Origin: Owenia fusiformis
Lineage: Eukaryota > Annelida > Polychaeta > Sabellida > Oweniidae
Assembly: GCA_903813345.2 (NCBI GenBank)
Contig: CAIIXF020000002.1
Coordinates: forward strand, 9,509,555 to 9,573,554
Reading direction: 5' to 3'
DNA length: 64,000 nucleotides
In this document: piece after piece, positions 1-12,651 of the stretch
Layout: each line of letters begins with the position of its first letter
How positions within the stretch are numbered: the stretch's first letter is position 1
The notes under the pieces: generated by a model
Databases searched by the model: none
What the model was told of the DNA's origin: nothing
What the model saw: only the letters and a program-made list of their open reading frames with translations
Position numbers and translations under genes: made by a program

Positions 1-350
1 ACAATTATCACAACTGATGTTTGAACACTAGATTGTCTTTAGAAAAAGGAGAAAAACAGTCCCCATCAGACCCGAACAGAATCTGAATGTCTATATTCTA
101 TGTATGTCATAAACCACGACATCTCATTTTCCTCAGCCATCATGTTTCTTGTGAAACAAAAAAATGGGATAAGTATCGGCATGATCAGATGTGCATACTC
201 GTATTATATTCATACTTGATTCTATCGGAATGGCCACTTTTTGACTTGCAATATTACAACAAGGTGCTCTGCAAAGTTATCGATTTTTCATAGTACTTAT
301 TTAGGGTTAGTGTGCCATAAATGTGCGATATTTTTTGATTGGAAGAGTGT

Positions 351-487
351 AGGAAAGGACGAGACGAATTGGAAATGACGTATAGCAAAGACCGTAGAGG
401 AAGGGGCGTATCATTTTCCTTCGAGTTATGACCCTTTCCTCTACGCTCTTTGCTATACGTAATTTCCATTTCGCCTCGCCCTTTCCT
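351..487. repeat. Foldback hairpin (~60 bp arms)
   Basis: Two inverted arms with a short spacer around 411-426. The left arm contains GACGTATAGCAAAGACCGTA and the right arm contains its near-perfect reverse complement. Any ORF read through it on the minus strand is a by-product of the palindrome. It lies in the intron or 5' flank just upstream of the first visible exon of paralogue A. Confidence 0.85.
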
Positions 488-587
488 TACGACTTTTCCT
501 GTTTTGGTATAATTTCGAACAAAATAGACCCAATCTGAATCTACACTGTTGGGGATGTCAAGTTGTAATATTGTGTGTTGGTTCAAG

Positions 588-3500
588 GCGATGTGAGAGA
601 CAGTAAATGTAAAAACATTGGGGGAAACTGCCAGACGACTGCATGTGATGGGTCATGGCGAAGCGGACTTTGCTATGGGCCCACGAACAGACGCTGTTGT
701 ATCGATAACAAAGATGAAGGTACACACCAAGTTTATAATACGTAGATGAACTGATATATTTTTATAAATCTATGCGTACGACTACCACACCACCTATGGA
801 CAAATAGAACCGCTCTATACACTCCCCTCCATATATAAGCAACCCTTACTCCCTCATAGGACTACTGTACGTGTTAAAGACTTTTTATTTACACAATCAG
901 CAATGGAAATACTTATGATTAACATGAAAGTGTAACTTGGCTTCATATCCGTTGCCTCTAAGTTTTCCAATTTTTTCTCAAATACAGGAGGTTGGAAAGA
1001 AAAAGTTGATGAATATTTGAAAATTGTCATTCCCATGTAAACGAATGGCAAATGGTTGCTTCGGGGCAAATCATGAAATCCAATTGGGGAGTTAGGATTG
1101 CCAAACGTATGGAGGGGAGTGTACGTCCATAAGTGTGATATTCTTACAAATCCCCATCTATACGTAAGACTATCAGGCTTATGGACGTATGTGCAATGAA
1201 TAATGACGGAATCAAACGCTTAATAAGTTTTACGGAAATAATAAAAATATGCAAGTGAGTTCCGAAATATCTGCTAATATGAATAATGTTTTTCTATATG
1301 ATCACCATGAAAGGAAGTAGTGCGCTCTCCATTATGATCTCCCCATGAAAAAATTGTTCATCTGATTTTTCAAAATGAGTATACTGCTTTTATCATTACA
1401 TTTATATGGACACTGGTATCTTGTTGACCTATATTGAGCGATGTATCGATGTATGGGCCACTTATTAGGGTCATAATTCAATCATGAAGTGTAGAGGCAT
1501 AGATTCCGAAACAGGAAGTACATTATTTTCGTGTCTGTCAAAATCCATTTGCATCCTACACATCCTACATTTTATCAAAATATATGTTATTAATCAATGA
1601 AACATAACACTGTATAATCTTTAGATTTACAAAGTTGTATGGCATTTCATTAGTGTAAATGTTGCTTTTGAAGCATTTTTCTATAGCCATATTATAGGAA
1701 AGATTAATGATGAAATATGTATAATCTTTTAAAGTCTCCGATAAATCGGACTACGTATACCGCCGTGTTTACATTAGGGGATTAGAAGAGTTTATTTTTA
1801 TTTAGGTATGCAAGTAATATCAATATTAGGCCTTCATGCATGTACTCGTATGTACAATCAGCATGCCCTTCAATATTATATAAACCAGGCTATTCAAATA
1901 CTACATAATGTACACTATTTATGAGTGGTACTACATGGGAATACGATTCCCTGGGAAACAAAACACAAATACTTTTTATATGTTCAAAATGAGCCATTTG
2001 ATTGATGCATACACTTAATAGCTCATTAATAACAACGACAAAGTATAACTAATAGTAATATTCAATTTCAATGGTGAAACTTGCCTGTTTACGATTATAC
2101 GGGAAATCAACATGGGACGAAGATTGTTCACCTTAATTACCTCTGAAGCCTGTACCTTGTAATCTCTTTATATAGGTTAGCGAGAGCGCTGCGCCTGCGC
2201 AGTTTTAAACTTTGGCGCACTCTTTAATGTGAAGTATGATCTGAATCGATTGCAAACTTCATATATGCACATCCGATATGATATACCATTTGTGTCGTAC
2301 TGTGAAATTATTTAATTTGCAATCGATTCAGGTCAGAGTGTAATTTTTGGTATTTTTGAGAAACCAATGGCCTTCACTGGAATCTGATGATATCCACATG
2401 TTAAGTCAATGGATCACATCCAATGTCAAGTTCATACACCCTTGCTGAACTTAATGACCTCAACCTCAGCCACCGTGGATCCAAATGCTTGAATATTTTC
2501 CAAAGTATTATGTGACATCGTGTTCTTTATGTTACACCTAAAAATGATTCATTTTGTTCTTGGGGAAATCATAATGGAGTGTGCACTAGGCCCTTTACTG
2601 CTACATATAAATGTGTGCTATGTGTGTTCTTTGTTTTAATATCGCAATCAGTGTACTAGTTTACAATAACTACAGTCAGATCTTCATATCACAATATTAT
2701 AATTATGGGATTTCTATTTTACAATTTTCTTGAATAACATAAAATGTACCATCCGAATGTAGGGTTTCAAATGATGTACTACATATACTTTACCGAGCCA
2801 CACTTTTAGAGTTGTCTGTATTTATTATTTTTAATAATATATAAGTGATACAGAATCCTCGCTTGCCACATGTATTGCTATGCCCATATTAAATTCAATA
2901 TTTTCTTTGTTCCATACTTCTGTAGATAAACTAAGCCACTCTGAGGCAGCGGCCCTACTCTCTTTGGCTGGCATCGGTTTACAATCCAGTGGTGGATGCT
3001 CAAACAGGTATAAAAATTCAGTGAAGACTATTTCAAAATTCAGCCAAACGGAACATACTAAAACAAATACTATCCATTCTTGAAATTACAACAAATATAA
3101 TATCTAGGCCTATGGGAGTTAATATTTTTAGATCATTCGGAGGGAGAATATACACATCCTTAAACTTAGACCAAGAAGGATTGGCTCCCAGAGTGCAACA
3201 CCGATATTCTGTCCCATATATGGGAAAGTCATGATACAAAATTCGAATTCAAACAGCCACCATTTTGTTCACTTCAACATTTGAATCGTGAATTTTGGTC
3301 CTAACGAAAAATTCCAAAAACCCACAAGAAATGATCGAGATATTGGTTCGAATCTTTTGAATTGTTTATATTGAATTTATAGTCAGTGTTAATTTCAAAA
3401 AAATAAAAGACATTTCGACGTTTTCATTGTTGAAAAATATTGAGTTTCGATCCTGGGAGCCAATCCTCCTTGAACTAAGACCAACGGCAAAAAACGTAAG

Positions 3501-4332
3501 CCACTTGTAATATATTCTACAAACAAAGCATTGAGTTCAGCATGTTCATGAATATGGTCGTATACACATATATAATTAGACTCAATACATTTTTAGGAAT
3601 GTTCGAACATGCACTAGTCTAGAGCAGATCCGACGAGCCACTATCCTTGGAACAATCACAGAACTCAAGATACCGAGCAAGTAATGTATTATAACAATAT
3701 TTTCTTCCACTATATATTACAGGTCATTCAAAATAATAAAAGGTAAAGGTATGCCTACTTTACATTATAAAGGATTTAGAACCCATTTAATTTTGTTTAT
3801 CATTATAGCAACTATCCACAATTAGTACCGGTGTAAAAGGGTCCTATTAATTTATGGTCCTACTCTCCATTGATTTATATGGTGACCTCTTTGTGCTCTT
3901 TCCCTTATTATCTTATAAACAATCAGGGCCAGTAAGGGCCTTTAAAAGGGGGACCATAATCCCTGGGGGACCACAATTTCTTTCACACCGGTATAATACC
4001 ATAATATTTGTACATATTTGTTACCTTTGGAATCACAATAGCATACATACTATAAAACGTATTTACATTCAAAATTGAGAAATTAAAAGATGATAATTTT
4101 CAGATGCCCAATGACGGTATCCGGTGGCACAGAGACAGGTCACTCAAGGAAGGGAGTGTACAGTCACTGGAACGGCTATAAGATCGACCTAAGACTCAAC
4201 GATTGCCTTGCAAAGTATATCAAGAAGAACTTCCCGTTCCACCGTTTGAGAGGACGTTATCCAGTGTACAAGGCCCCGTCTGGGAACGAGTATTGTCTGG
4301 AAGGGAACCATTGGGACAACACATACTACTAA
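588..4332 (+). CDS. Secreted cysteine-module / M15-like peptidase, paralogue A (5' partial)
   Basis: Four exons splice in frame: 588-719, 2926-3007, 3597-3680 and 4104-4332 (stop TAA). All have AG/GT borders, with junction phases 1, 1, 2, 2. Exon 1 encodes a six-cysteine module with spacing C-x6-C-x4-C-x8-C-x7-CC. Exons 2-4 encode a domain starting KLSHSEAAALLSLAG and ending EGNHWDNTYY. The last exon contains SHWNGYKID (codons 4162-4188) and E-x-x-H-W (Glu 4300-4302, His 4309-4311). This matches the HxxGxxxD and ExxH[FW] metal and catalytic motifs of M15 (VanY-type) D,D-carboxypeptidases. The expected role is hydrolysis of bacterial peptidoglycan stem peptides outside the cell; this is inferred and not shown. 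The signal-peptide exon must lie before position 1. The introns hold MITEs, one at 3164-3480. An AATAAA lies about 30 bp after the stop. It is a paralogue of the gene at 27907-36376. Confidence 0.85.
720..2925. other. Intron 1 of paralogue A
   Basis: GT-AG intron of about 2.2 kb with no recognisable coding sequence. It contains an inverted pair of 16-mers, CTGAATCGATTGCAAA at 2241-2256 and its exact complement at 2316-2331, probably the remains of a small MITE. The stretch around 2385-2470 resembles 54165-54245, marking a dispersed repeat. The stretch around 1735-1800 weakly resembles 7015-7075. Confidence 0.6.
3164..3480. mobile_element. MITE with ~27 bp terminal inverted repeats in intron 2 of paralogue A
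   Basis: The left end holds CTTAGACCAAGAAGGATTGG and runs on to GCTCCCAG. The right end is its near-perfect reverse complement, ending ACTAAG. A related single end sits at about 33540-33630 just upstream of exon 3 of paralogue B, so the family is repeated within this locus. It has no coding capacity. Confidence 0.75.
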
Positions 4333-6433
4333 ATATTAATCCATCTTAAAGTGGACGATAAAATAAATTATCAAAAATATTCTCTGATCTGTCGATCAAT
4401 ACAAGAAGTTCTAATTTCAAACGCCATGTCAACAAAATATATATCGCACGCTCTATTTAGTTTTGGCCTGGCATTATCAGGGCAAAAAACACCGCAATCT
4501 ACCGTTCATATGTAAGACAAAACACATAAGAGTACACGCTCAAAGATCCATCAGCTTCTTTTGCATTTTCCCGCTTCGTTACTTACTTTCTGATCGAGCC
4601 TCTCGTACATATATATACATGTTTAGATTTTCAAACGTATTTTATTAGTTCTTCTTATTTTTACTTATACACACTTATATACTGTACAATATTCGATTGT
4701 TTGCGTACTTGTTTCCGTGATTTTTGTTCATTTTGTTCTACTTAAATACGCATAGTGCCTCTTTAAAATTCACCTTGAGACTACCATTTTCAGTAGTTCT
4801 GATTTCGCCTCCTTAAAAGAGAACTTCACCAACTAGCTTCTGGGAATCGGGTATCTTTAAGGCACGCATTCATTAAATTTACGACTGATGAGGACAACTT
4901 CAGAAATAAGTGGTTTGAATATTTTAATTTCGTCTTTGAGTGCTTTATAAGTTTCAGTGTCTTAATAAGAAAATCTAAGACTGGCATTTTACTTCTGCAC
5001 AATTATCTTAAAATGACGTCGAAAATTTGAAATTGGTATTCGATAGATTCGGTTATAGACGTGTATCCAGTATTTTACAGATGTTTTTATTGTCATATTG
5101 TATATAGATCAATCAATAGATTAATCTACATTTTGGACTGCAATGATCATACAAAAGATATAATGGCTTGTTGTACTTACTGACTTTGGATGTTGTGGTA
5201 TTATGTTAATAATATGTTTTACTGTATTCGATATTTTTATCCCACAATTAATTGGATTCCTACTTTTCATCTTAATATACATGAAACCTATTAATATTCG
5301 TTTGTGTTTCGTTGTTCGAGTCACGTATTTGTTGAACCAACATAGGCGCAACTCGTTCTACAGTATTTAAGGTGTATTTTACACCCCCAAAAAGATTTTG
5401 AAACTCGCTTCAGAATTTAGCCGTTGATGACAAAATTTTATAATTTTGACGAATTTTGAAAATCGCAAAACGTAAGTGTTTCAGGAGTGGACTTGGAATT
5501 GGCAGACTTATAAAGCGGAGTGTAGTTTCTAGATTTTGTTGATATTGACAAAACCTTCTTGGTTTATGAAAATCGTCCTACACCCCCCGGATTTCGGAAT
5601 CTTGACATTTTCCGAGCATGCACTGATCGAGATAATAGGGCAGATCCTGGAGTTTCTTGAAATATATATTCCGCATTAATTTTGTCGAAAAAAACACACA
5701 TATGACGATATGAAACCAAGCTATTCATATTTGAGCCTGGCCATGGGAAAATCACAAAAATGTGCCCAAGATTAAGAGGAAAATGTGCTAAAATAAAACT
5801 TTTTTGTCGATATATGCAAGAAAAAATCGTTGAGGCATAAGTCATGGCTCATTTGAAAGGTCTTTTTGTGCTTTTTAAGATAAACAAAAAATCAAAATAT
5901 TGAAAAATCTGTGATAAGACCCCCTTTCCTGTGGCCTGGGTCATTTATATTATCCCATTACGTATCTGGCATTGTTTCATTCCAATGATGTCACAAAATA
6001 TTGATGTTTAGCCAATTGTTATTTCTAAATCATTCATTTGATTTAATCACTCCTGCCGGATCATGTAGATTTTTTCCAGGTGGGCAGTGTGCTCATAAAT
6101 TACATTTCAAATGTTCATGATATTGTGGCTGCATAAAACATCAACACATTTAAGACAATGGAAAAAATAAGGATGCCTTGGCCACAGAAAGTCCCACAAT
6201 CGTCACACAAAGCTCTATTGTAACGCTCGTGGATTTTGTGGCGAAATCATATTGAAAAACTACGGAATTAATTGAATGTAAATATTGTACTTCCTCCTTT
6301 TATGTGTTTTTTATAATTGGTTATTATATATAAACAGCTTGGATGCTTTATCCGCAGTTATACATATATATATATGCTTTATGCTTATAAATTTTATTTC
6401 ACTGTGCACGTATGCTGATTTTTACAATTATAG
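4333..6433. other. Intergenic region, no gene seen
   Basis: Contains the 3' UTR of paralogue A (AATAAA near 4361), then AT-rich DNA without a recognisable gene. The stretch around 5865-5945 resembles 24285-24365 in the carboxypeptidase intron, so it is a dispersed repeat. The open frame at 5564-5845 on the minus strand has no recognisable features. Confidence 0.5.
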
Positions 6434-6437
6434 GAAA

Positions 6438-6840
6438 ATGAATTTCAAGCAGACATTCATGATAATAGGTGTTTTGACATTAATTCAAAAACCTAATGGA
6501 GTTACTTCATTGACTGAACTCGATGCGCAATCATGTATTGAAACGGAAGAAGAAATTATTGCGCTACGAGATATCGGCGCTGTAATTACCTCGTTAAAAG
6601 CGGTTGCCGGATTCAAACTAAGAGGGGATAAAGGTGGCACTGAATCAGTCAAATATTTGAATATGGCCGTTTCAGCACAGGGTCTCATCAATGACTTGAT
6701 TCGCATTTACCCGAAGGAGTGTGCTTTTACAAAACTATTCACCGCAATCTTGAAAAACTTAAATGGCTTAAAAATTGATGATATGGTCAAAAATATAAAC
6801 ACATTACAGGCGGCTGTTTCGAAAGTAACAGAATTTAAAG
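6438..6840 (+). CDS. Exon of a small secreted alpha-helical protein of unknown function
   Basis: The ATG at 6438 lies just after a good splice acceptor (TTACAATTATAG at about 6422-6433). It opens a hydrophobic signal peptide of roughly 20-24 residues (MNFKQTFMIIGVLTL...). The mature part has two cysteines, in SCIETEEE and PKECAFT, and heptad-like hydrophobic spacing that suggests an amphipathic helical bundle. The exon ends at AAAG|GTAAGA, a near-consensus donor in phase 1. If the donor is unused, the frame stops nine bases later, giving a 137-residue protein. I do not recognise the family and found no continuation exon. It lies between paralogue A and the transposon block. The upstream open frame (6285-6437) is probably 5' UTR or intron. 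Confidence 0.6.
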
Positions 6841-6855
6841 GTAAGATCTAGTAAT

Positions 6856-8112
6856 GTATTCCATACCTGATGAGGTTTCAGGGACATATCAACCGGGAAT
6901 ATATTCCATATCCGGGCAAATATTTTTCGTATGTCCCGCTCCAACGGAGCTCCGGGACATATAAATCGTATGTCCCGCTCAAAAAAAATGTTGAAAAAAG
7001 TTTTTAAAGTGTGCGCCTGATCCGGCTACGTATAGCACAGAGTTTATACTGGCGGATTAGACTAGTTCATTTTTTATATGTGTGTGAAAGCTTTCTCTTA
7101 TTTGCGTTTTTTCGTTTAGTGCGGTTTTGTTATAATTGCCGAGGTCATATAACCGGGATAAAACAATGATTATCGTTGACTGCCCACACACAAAACATAC
7201 GCCGAGTGAACAGTGTTATTACAAACAACAGGCTTTAGAATACAAAGCGTAGTGTGATAATAAGCTGTACACTACCACTGCTACATGTACATATTACTAA
7301 TGTACAAGGGGTCCCAAAGAGTGGATAGGGAGGTTGTGTTTGTCACTTTTAAATTTTACATTTCAAAATTGTCATTTTACATGTCATAATTTGTTGGTTT
7401 CATTCGTTTAGCCAATCAAAACATTGTAAAACAATAAATTGTCTGTTACGTACAATCAATTTTGTTCAGTTTTGATTAGTTGTCAGAATAAAGTTACGTT
7501 CATCTGAATCCATGTATCAAAACAAAAATCCTATTTTCATTTCAAAATACTTCAGTGAGATGAAGGCTCGGAATTGTCACATGCAATAACTTATTGTCGT
7601 ATTCGTTATTTTATCTTCTCGATAGTAGCATTTAGTCGCACATTTGATGCCAGGTCACCTTGTCGCGTACCTCTTGGGGAACCCCACATTTATGTGTGTA
7701 CTCATGGAAGTAAATTCCCCGGTGTAGCCGAGAGCCACAAACTTTTCAACAGGTTCGAAATGACCAATTTCTCTCATATATACTCTAAATATTTTATTAT
7801 TTAGCACCTACAGAGTATTGCTAATAACCATATGTAATTTCAATAAGGAAACTTATCTGGCTACATATAAATTCAATATCAACACTAGCTGTTCTCTCAA
7901 CACGTCCTGGCTTACCTTGTGGTGACAAACCCTGGATTTTCGCTATTTATAGTTTATCAACACCTGGACGCATGCGCATTTTAAAAAAAATTGAGAACAA
8001 ATTTGGAAAAAATTTGAATTTTTTTTAAAATGATCACATATTTTGCAAGTAAACACACCAGAGCATATCGGATACATGCTTATTATTTCAAACCTCATCA
8101 GGTATGGAATAC
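6856..8112. mobile_element. Element bounded by perfect 23 bp inverted repeats
   Basis: The 23 bp at 6856-6878 (contains TTCCATACCTGATGAGGTTT) are the exact reverse complement of 8090-8112. Just inside the left end, 6880-6990 carries repeated GGGACATAT / ATGTCCCGCTC hairpins. The right end abuts the foldback at 8117-8258. The same arrangement (inverted ends, inner hairpin, outer foldback) recurs at 14321-14730. No transposase is visible. The interior at about 7080-7960 is featureless AT-rich DNA. Confidence 0.6.
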
Positions 8113-8116
8113 AACA

Positions 8117-8258
8117 GTTATGGACGGTCGGTTTGGATACAGGAAATATCCCTTGGGATATACAATACATCTTCCCTTGGTCCCTTCGGTCCCTCGGGAA
8201 GATATATTGTATATCCCTCGGGATATTCCCTGTATCCAAAACCTCCCAGTGCATAACC
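8117..8258. repeat. Foldback hairpin, family 1 copy 1
   Basis: Palindrome with arms of about 65 bp. The left arm has GGTTTGGATACAGGAAATAT and the right arm has ATATTCCCTGTATCCAAAAC. It produces mirrored open frames on both strands (8030-8341, 8043-8267, 7943-8254, 8118-8477), all rejected as genes. A second copy is at 14593-14730. Confidence 0.85.
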
Positions 8259-8311
8259 CCAATATAGATACCACTTTGAAAAATGTATCGGATATGTATA
8301 GGATGTTCTAT

Positions 8312-11300
8312 AAGAGAGGTTTCGCAAAACGAATTGGGTAAAACGTATCCACATCCGTATCTCGTTACGTTTACGGATACGTTTTTCGATAATTTTAGTT
8401 TCGCAGTTCGTTTTTTGAAGTACGTAATTATAAACGCATCTCAATCCGTGTTTAATAGTAGCGAAAACTAGGGTCAAATAAAAGGCTTCATCTGCACTAA
8501 GATTTCAAAACACCATTGGGAGTGTCAGCTTTCAGAATCACAACTCCAAAAGTATTTTTGGTGAGTGCAAAAATACATATTAACCCTTTCATCCCTAAGG
8601 TGTCATTTATTAATTTCATGACATCAATTTCAAAATGAAGAATATCCTTTAGGCCAGAAAAGATTATTTCTAGGTTTACAATAACCAATTCAGTGTCAAA
8701 TTATACTTTTGAGAATATTTAAGGGTTTGAAAACAGATAGGCTGAATAGTGGTCATTAAGTGACGTGCAGTGACTGCATTATGCCACAAAATACGTAAAC
8801 ATTTCTAAAATCACTTGCCATACTGCACATGGACCTTTAATTTCATGTTTTTGCAGCTGTATATTTTGGTAATAATTCAAGATCAAATAAGTTTAAAAAA
8901 CAGCGACTTGGGCAACGCCAAGGCATTTAGAAACCATACGTTTTCACATAAGCCACCCCCTTTCCTCATACATTGGCTTTAGTTGAAAACCCATGCCTCA
9001 TATAAACTAAGGAGGGGAGCAAAGTAACATATTTGATCATAGAAAGCGACACAAATATATCATTTATGCAATAAAAGTATGTTTTGTATGAGAAATCAAC
9101 AAAAAATATATTATGTAAAAAAGATAAATTAGCATTGCTTTTCTTGAATTCATTGAACAACAGGGGACCAGCTCATCAGAGAACAACGCGAAGCTAACGC
9201 CTATCATACCAGTTGAATATCTCACCATCATAATACCCTATATCCCCTTTTGGGTCTAAACAGAATCAACTGATAAATTAATTCCCTAAACCGGCCATTT
9301 GTTTCTTAACCCAATAAACACCACAACCTGATCGGACACGGCCTGCAACTCGACATATATAACATATTACAACCAAACACAACCTAGATCACCAACCATG
9401 CAACAGTACAATACAACATAACCCAGTGTCAAAATACACAGAACGCAATAGAGCATAACCAAGCACCAAAGCCAGCATAGCGCAACCTGACTTACAACCA
9501 CCAAAACACAACCAACTGTCAGATTAACACAATATGTCACAACCCAATAATAAGACAGCAAAGACAAACACAACCAATTGTTGAATTAACTCAACACAAT
9601 TGTGCACAATCCAACACTAAACAGTAAAAACACAATCAGGCACAACCAATAAAACACAACTAAACTAACAACCATGAAAACACATCGAACTGTGAAACTA
9701 TCACCACACAATTTGGCACAACCCAATGGTAAACCAACAAAAGCAAACACAGCCCATTGTTCAAGTAACACAACACAATTTTTCAGAACCCAAACCAAAC
9801 AATGAAAACAAAATCAGGCACAGGCATAAAAACACATTAAAATTGTAATACCGAGATATACAACTAACTTAACCCAATTGGAGACCACGCCAATCACACA
9901 ACACAATCAGACACAACAAGATACCTCACCCGACTAGCCACAACCAGCTAACCAACCAACATAACATATTCACAAGAGAAATCAACCCATTATAAGATTA
10001 ACATAACACAATGGGACACAACCCGATACTAAATCACCAGACTAACAACCATCAAAAGAGAACCGAGTCTCAAACGTTCACAACACAATTCGGCAAAACC
10101 TATACCTACTTGACACTAACCCATCATTACACAACCAGGCTTAACCAAATACTCAATCGATTTACTCAACCCATCAAAACACAATCAGGCACAACCAATA
10201 AACCACAAAGAAACGTTGATACCGATTTATTCAACTAAGTTATTCCAACTGGAGACAATCGCACAAAACAATCGGGGACAACCCGATATCTACTGAATAT
10301 GTACTTGAATTACAACCCCCCCCCCTTCCCTATCATCACAAGGCTGCTAATGAAGAACACTTCAATGGACCACTACCCAAGAGTTATGAACATCTGGGGC
10401 CCCTACCGTGGCTCATATGTAAGAGAGACGATCCGTTACAGGATCTGGATGTCAGGCCTGTCTTTACAAAAATGAAAATAGGAAATGATACGCCAATATC
10501 ATCATCCTAGGATCAATGAAATATACTCTACCTGTTACATAATCACTGACGGTGGTTCGGGGAAGCTTGGGCACTAAGCTTTAGGGCACTAGTCTCCCTG
10601 GACCCCCAAACGAGGCCGCTTACTATTTGACGTAGATCGCATGACTTGATGCGTGTTCAAGTCATACCACGGGAAAAAGCTACCTGACTAGAATTTTTTT
10701 CAAAATCATTCAGTTTTTCATCATATCATACTGAGCACTTTTCAGGAATTTTAAGCCAAAAAGCTCCCCTTTGCCACAAGCTTGATACGGACAAGAGTGA
10801 TGCGGCGCGCCATCTTTAGATCCAATATCACATTCATTGTCGAGGTCAGGACCAAGCTACTATACTCAAACTAAGCACAAGACCCTGCTCTATATGAATT
10901 TGGAGCGTGACTTAAGACTCAAAATATATTCAGGTGGCCTAGCTGCTAACCATTGGGTTGATGTCCCTAAGAAATTGACTACGGTAATATTACTATTGAC
11001 CCCAGAAACGATAGACCTTACATCTGCCTATTAGCAAATGTGACTAAAGCTTTATAAGTAATGATTGCAGGCCCCTCGCTTATAATCACATTTATCGGCA
11101 GATAGGGCTATTACTTCATCAAAATTAGCACGACACACATGATAGCATATGTGGGTTACTAAAATTGTACATTTAGGGAAAGATTTATCAAGATTTGAAG
11201 GACAAAATAGATACGGAGACAACTACGCACAGAAAGTGTTAGTTTACGTACTTTCGGTATTGCTGTTGGTATTAAAAACGTATTGAATACAGTTTTACTC

Positions 11301-11697
11301 CATCGATGCGTTACGGGTTTTGATACGGGTAGCTAAAACGTTGTGCGAAACATGTACACTGTAATTATTGCAATACCATTCCATACTGTGTAAAATGAAT
11401 TGAACATACCATTTGAAAAACTCGATTTATTTCAAACAATAAACAAATTCATTCACCAAAATTTAGTCAAATTATACACAGCACACTGTGCTTGTTCATA
11501 TAGTGATAACTTTAGAACTAAAGACAATATAATCGAAGGGTAAAATCGGATACGTAAATGACCAACGTACAAAAGCCTCATTTTTCGTGTTTCCCGTATC
11601 ATTTCGCGTAAAAAATCGAACTGACTACGCATAAATCTGGTAAATACGTTACGGATACGGATCCGTGGAGCTAAAAAACGTTTTGCGAAACCTCTCT
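8312..11697. mobile_element. ~3.4 kb TIR element carrying an A/C-rich minisatellite
   Basis: The left end reads AGAGAGGTTTCGCAAAACG and the right end CGTTTTGCGAAACCTCTCT, exact inverted complements. The subterminal regions on both sides are rich in short motifs such as ATCCGTATC and TTACGGATACG, as in many non-autonomous DNA transposons. A further end-like motif (AAACGTTGTGCGAAAC) lies near 11335, so the structure may be composite. No transposase was found. The core (9360-10280) is a minisatellite with strong A+C bias. Confidence 0.6.
9360..10280. repeat. A/C-rich minisatellite (ACACAACC-type)
   Basis: About 0.9 kb in which the plus strand is dominated by A and C and poor in G. It is made of degenerate units such as AACACAACCAA and AATCAGGCACAACCAATAAA. 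Open frames on either strand here (9367-9573, 9586-9798, 10011-10238) translate to biased low-complexity peptides and are not genes. A poly-C run follows at about 10317-10326. Confidence 0.8.
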
Positions 11698-11896
11698 ATT
11701 ATCTCATAGTTCACCTAACCATGGACGTAGTTGGTACGTTCATGACCTAACAAAGCATTTCAAAACAACATTCAGTTTTATTTTGTCATTTGAATATAGC
11801 CAAAACATAAATCATTTCCATATTTGTGACGTCAAGAAATCACCACGTAAGCTCATGTAACAATGCACGTCACATTTGCGGGAGTTTTCAAATCCG

Positions 11897-11955
11897 TAGA
11901 AAAAGTGATATCTGTGGAATATTCCCCGTATTCCACAGATATCGCTTTTTTCCAC
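11897..11955. repeat. Near-perfect 59 bp palindrome
   Basis: The arms are AAAAAGTGATATCTGTGGAA and its complement TTCCACAGATATCGCTTTTT, around a very short centre. It would form a strong hairpin. It lies between two transposable elements with no gene context. Confidence 0.85.
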
Positions 11956-12064
11956 GCATTTGCAAAATATCATAAATATGTATACGTGTTATTTTACAGA
12001 TTTGACCTCAACTATGGGATAAAAATGATGAAATATCTCATTTGTTGTTCAATTCGGTAGCTCC

Positions 12065-12651
12065 ATAACCCCCCTATCACACCAAACTAGTTCTTATCCG
12101 TTCTTGCCAGTCCTACGAAAATGCCGTAAAACGGGCTCGATCTGGCTGCGATCGGGATATATGTCTAAAATAATTAGCTACTTCGTTCATAAACAGTCTT
12201 CAATACGTCCATCACGTTCGCAGTTCGTTCAGGTCGCACCACGTCTGTGTGCAACGTAGTATAAACCGTCCCTTAGTCTAGAAGGTCATCATGACCTGAT
12301 TACAGAACGGTATGGTCGCCATCGAATTTTGAATCGATTCAAAATTCTAAATCACATACCCCGTCCGGGAAAGTCCATGAAGTTCGTAAACAGACCGTAG
12401 AACGTTGTAGCTACGTTCATTCAGTTCGCACACAGTTTGAAACCGATTCGGCAACGTTTGGATGATCACCAGAAAATGTTGAGCATGCTCTTAGTGCTGG
12501 AGGACCTACTCGTTCTAGTAGTTTCATGAAGTTTGTAAACAGATCCCAAACGGTTCTTAGTGGGTTCTTAGTACGTCAAATCCGTTCGTGCACAGTTTAA
12601 GGCCGTTTTCGAGAACGTAGTGAGAACTTGTTTGGTGTGATAGTAGGGTTA
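12065..12651. mobile_element. MITE family C (CCCCCCTATCACACC ends), complete copy
   Basis: The left end is TAACCCCCCTATCACACCAA. The right end is the inverted complement, ending GGTGTGATAGTAGGGTTA. The interior is non-coding and rich in short GTTCGT / ACGTCC motifs. Related copies occur at 29184-29255 (one end), 42560-45925 (interrupted) and 45961-46763, so it is a multi-copy family in this window. Confidence 0.85.

Noticed and set aside
254-586. 110-codon minus-strand frame
   Set aside because: It crosses the hairpin at 351-487 and shows no family resemblance.
7943-8477. Overlapping open frames on both strands, 74-119 codons
   Set aside because: They are mirror translations of the foldback at 8117-8258; one protein repeats its own reverse-complement peptide.
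9367-10238. Open frames rich in Val/Leu/Cys (minus) or Thr/Asn/Gln (plus)
   Set aside because: They arise from the A/C-biased minisatellite and have no domain features.
10837-11034. 65-codon open frame
   Set aside because: It lies within the 8312-11697 element, has no recognisable motif, and its length is expected by chance.
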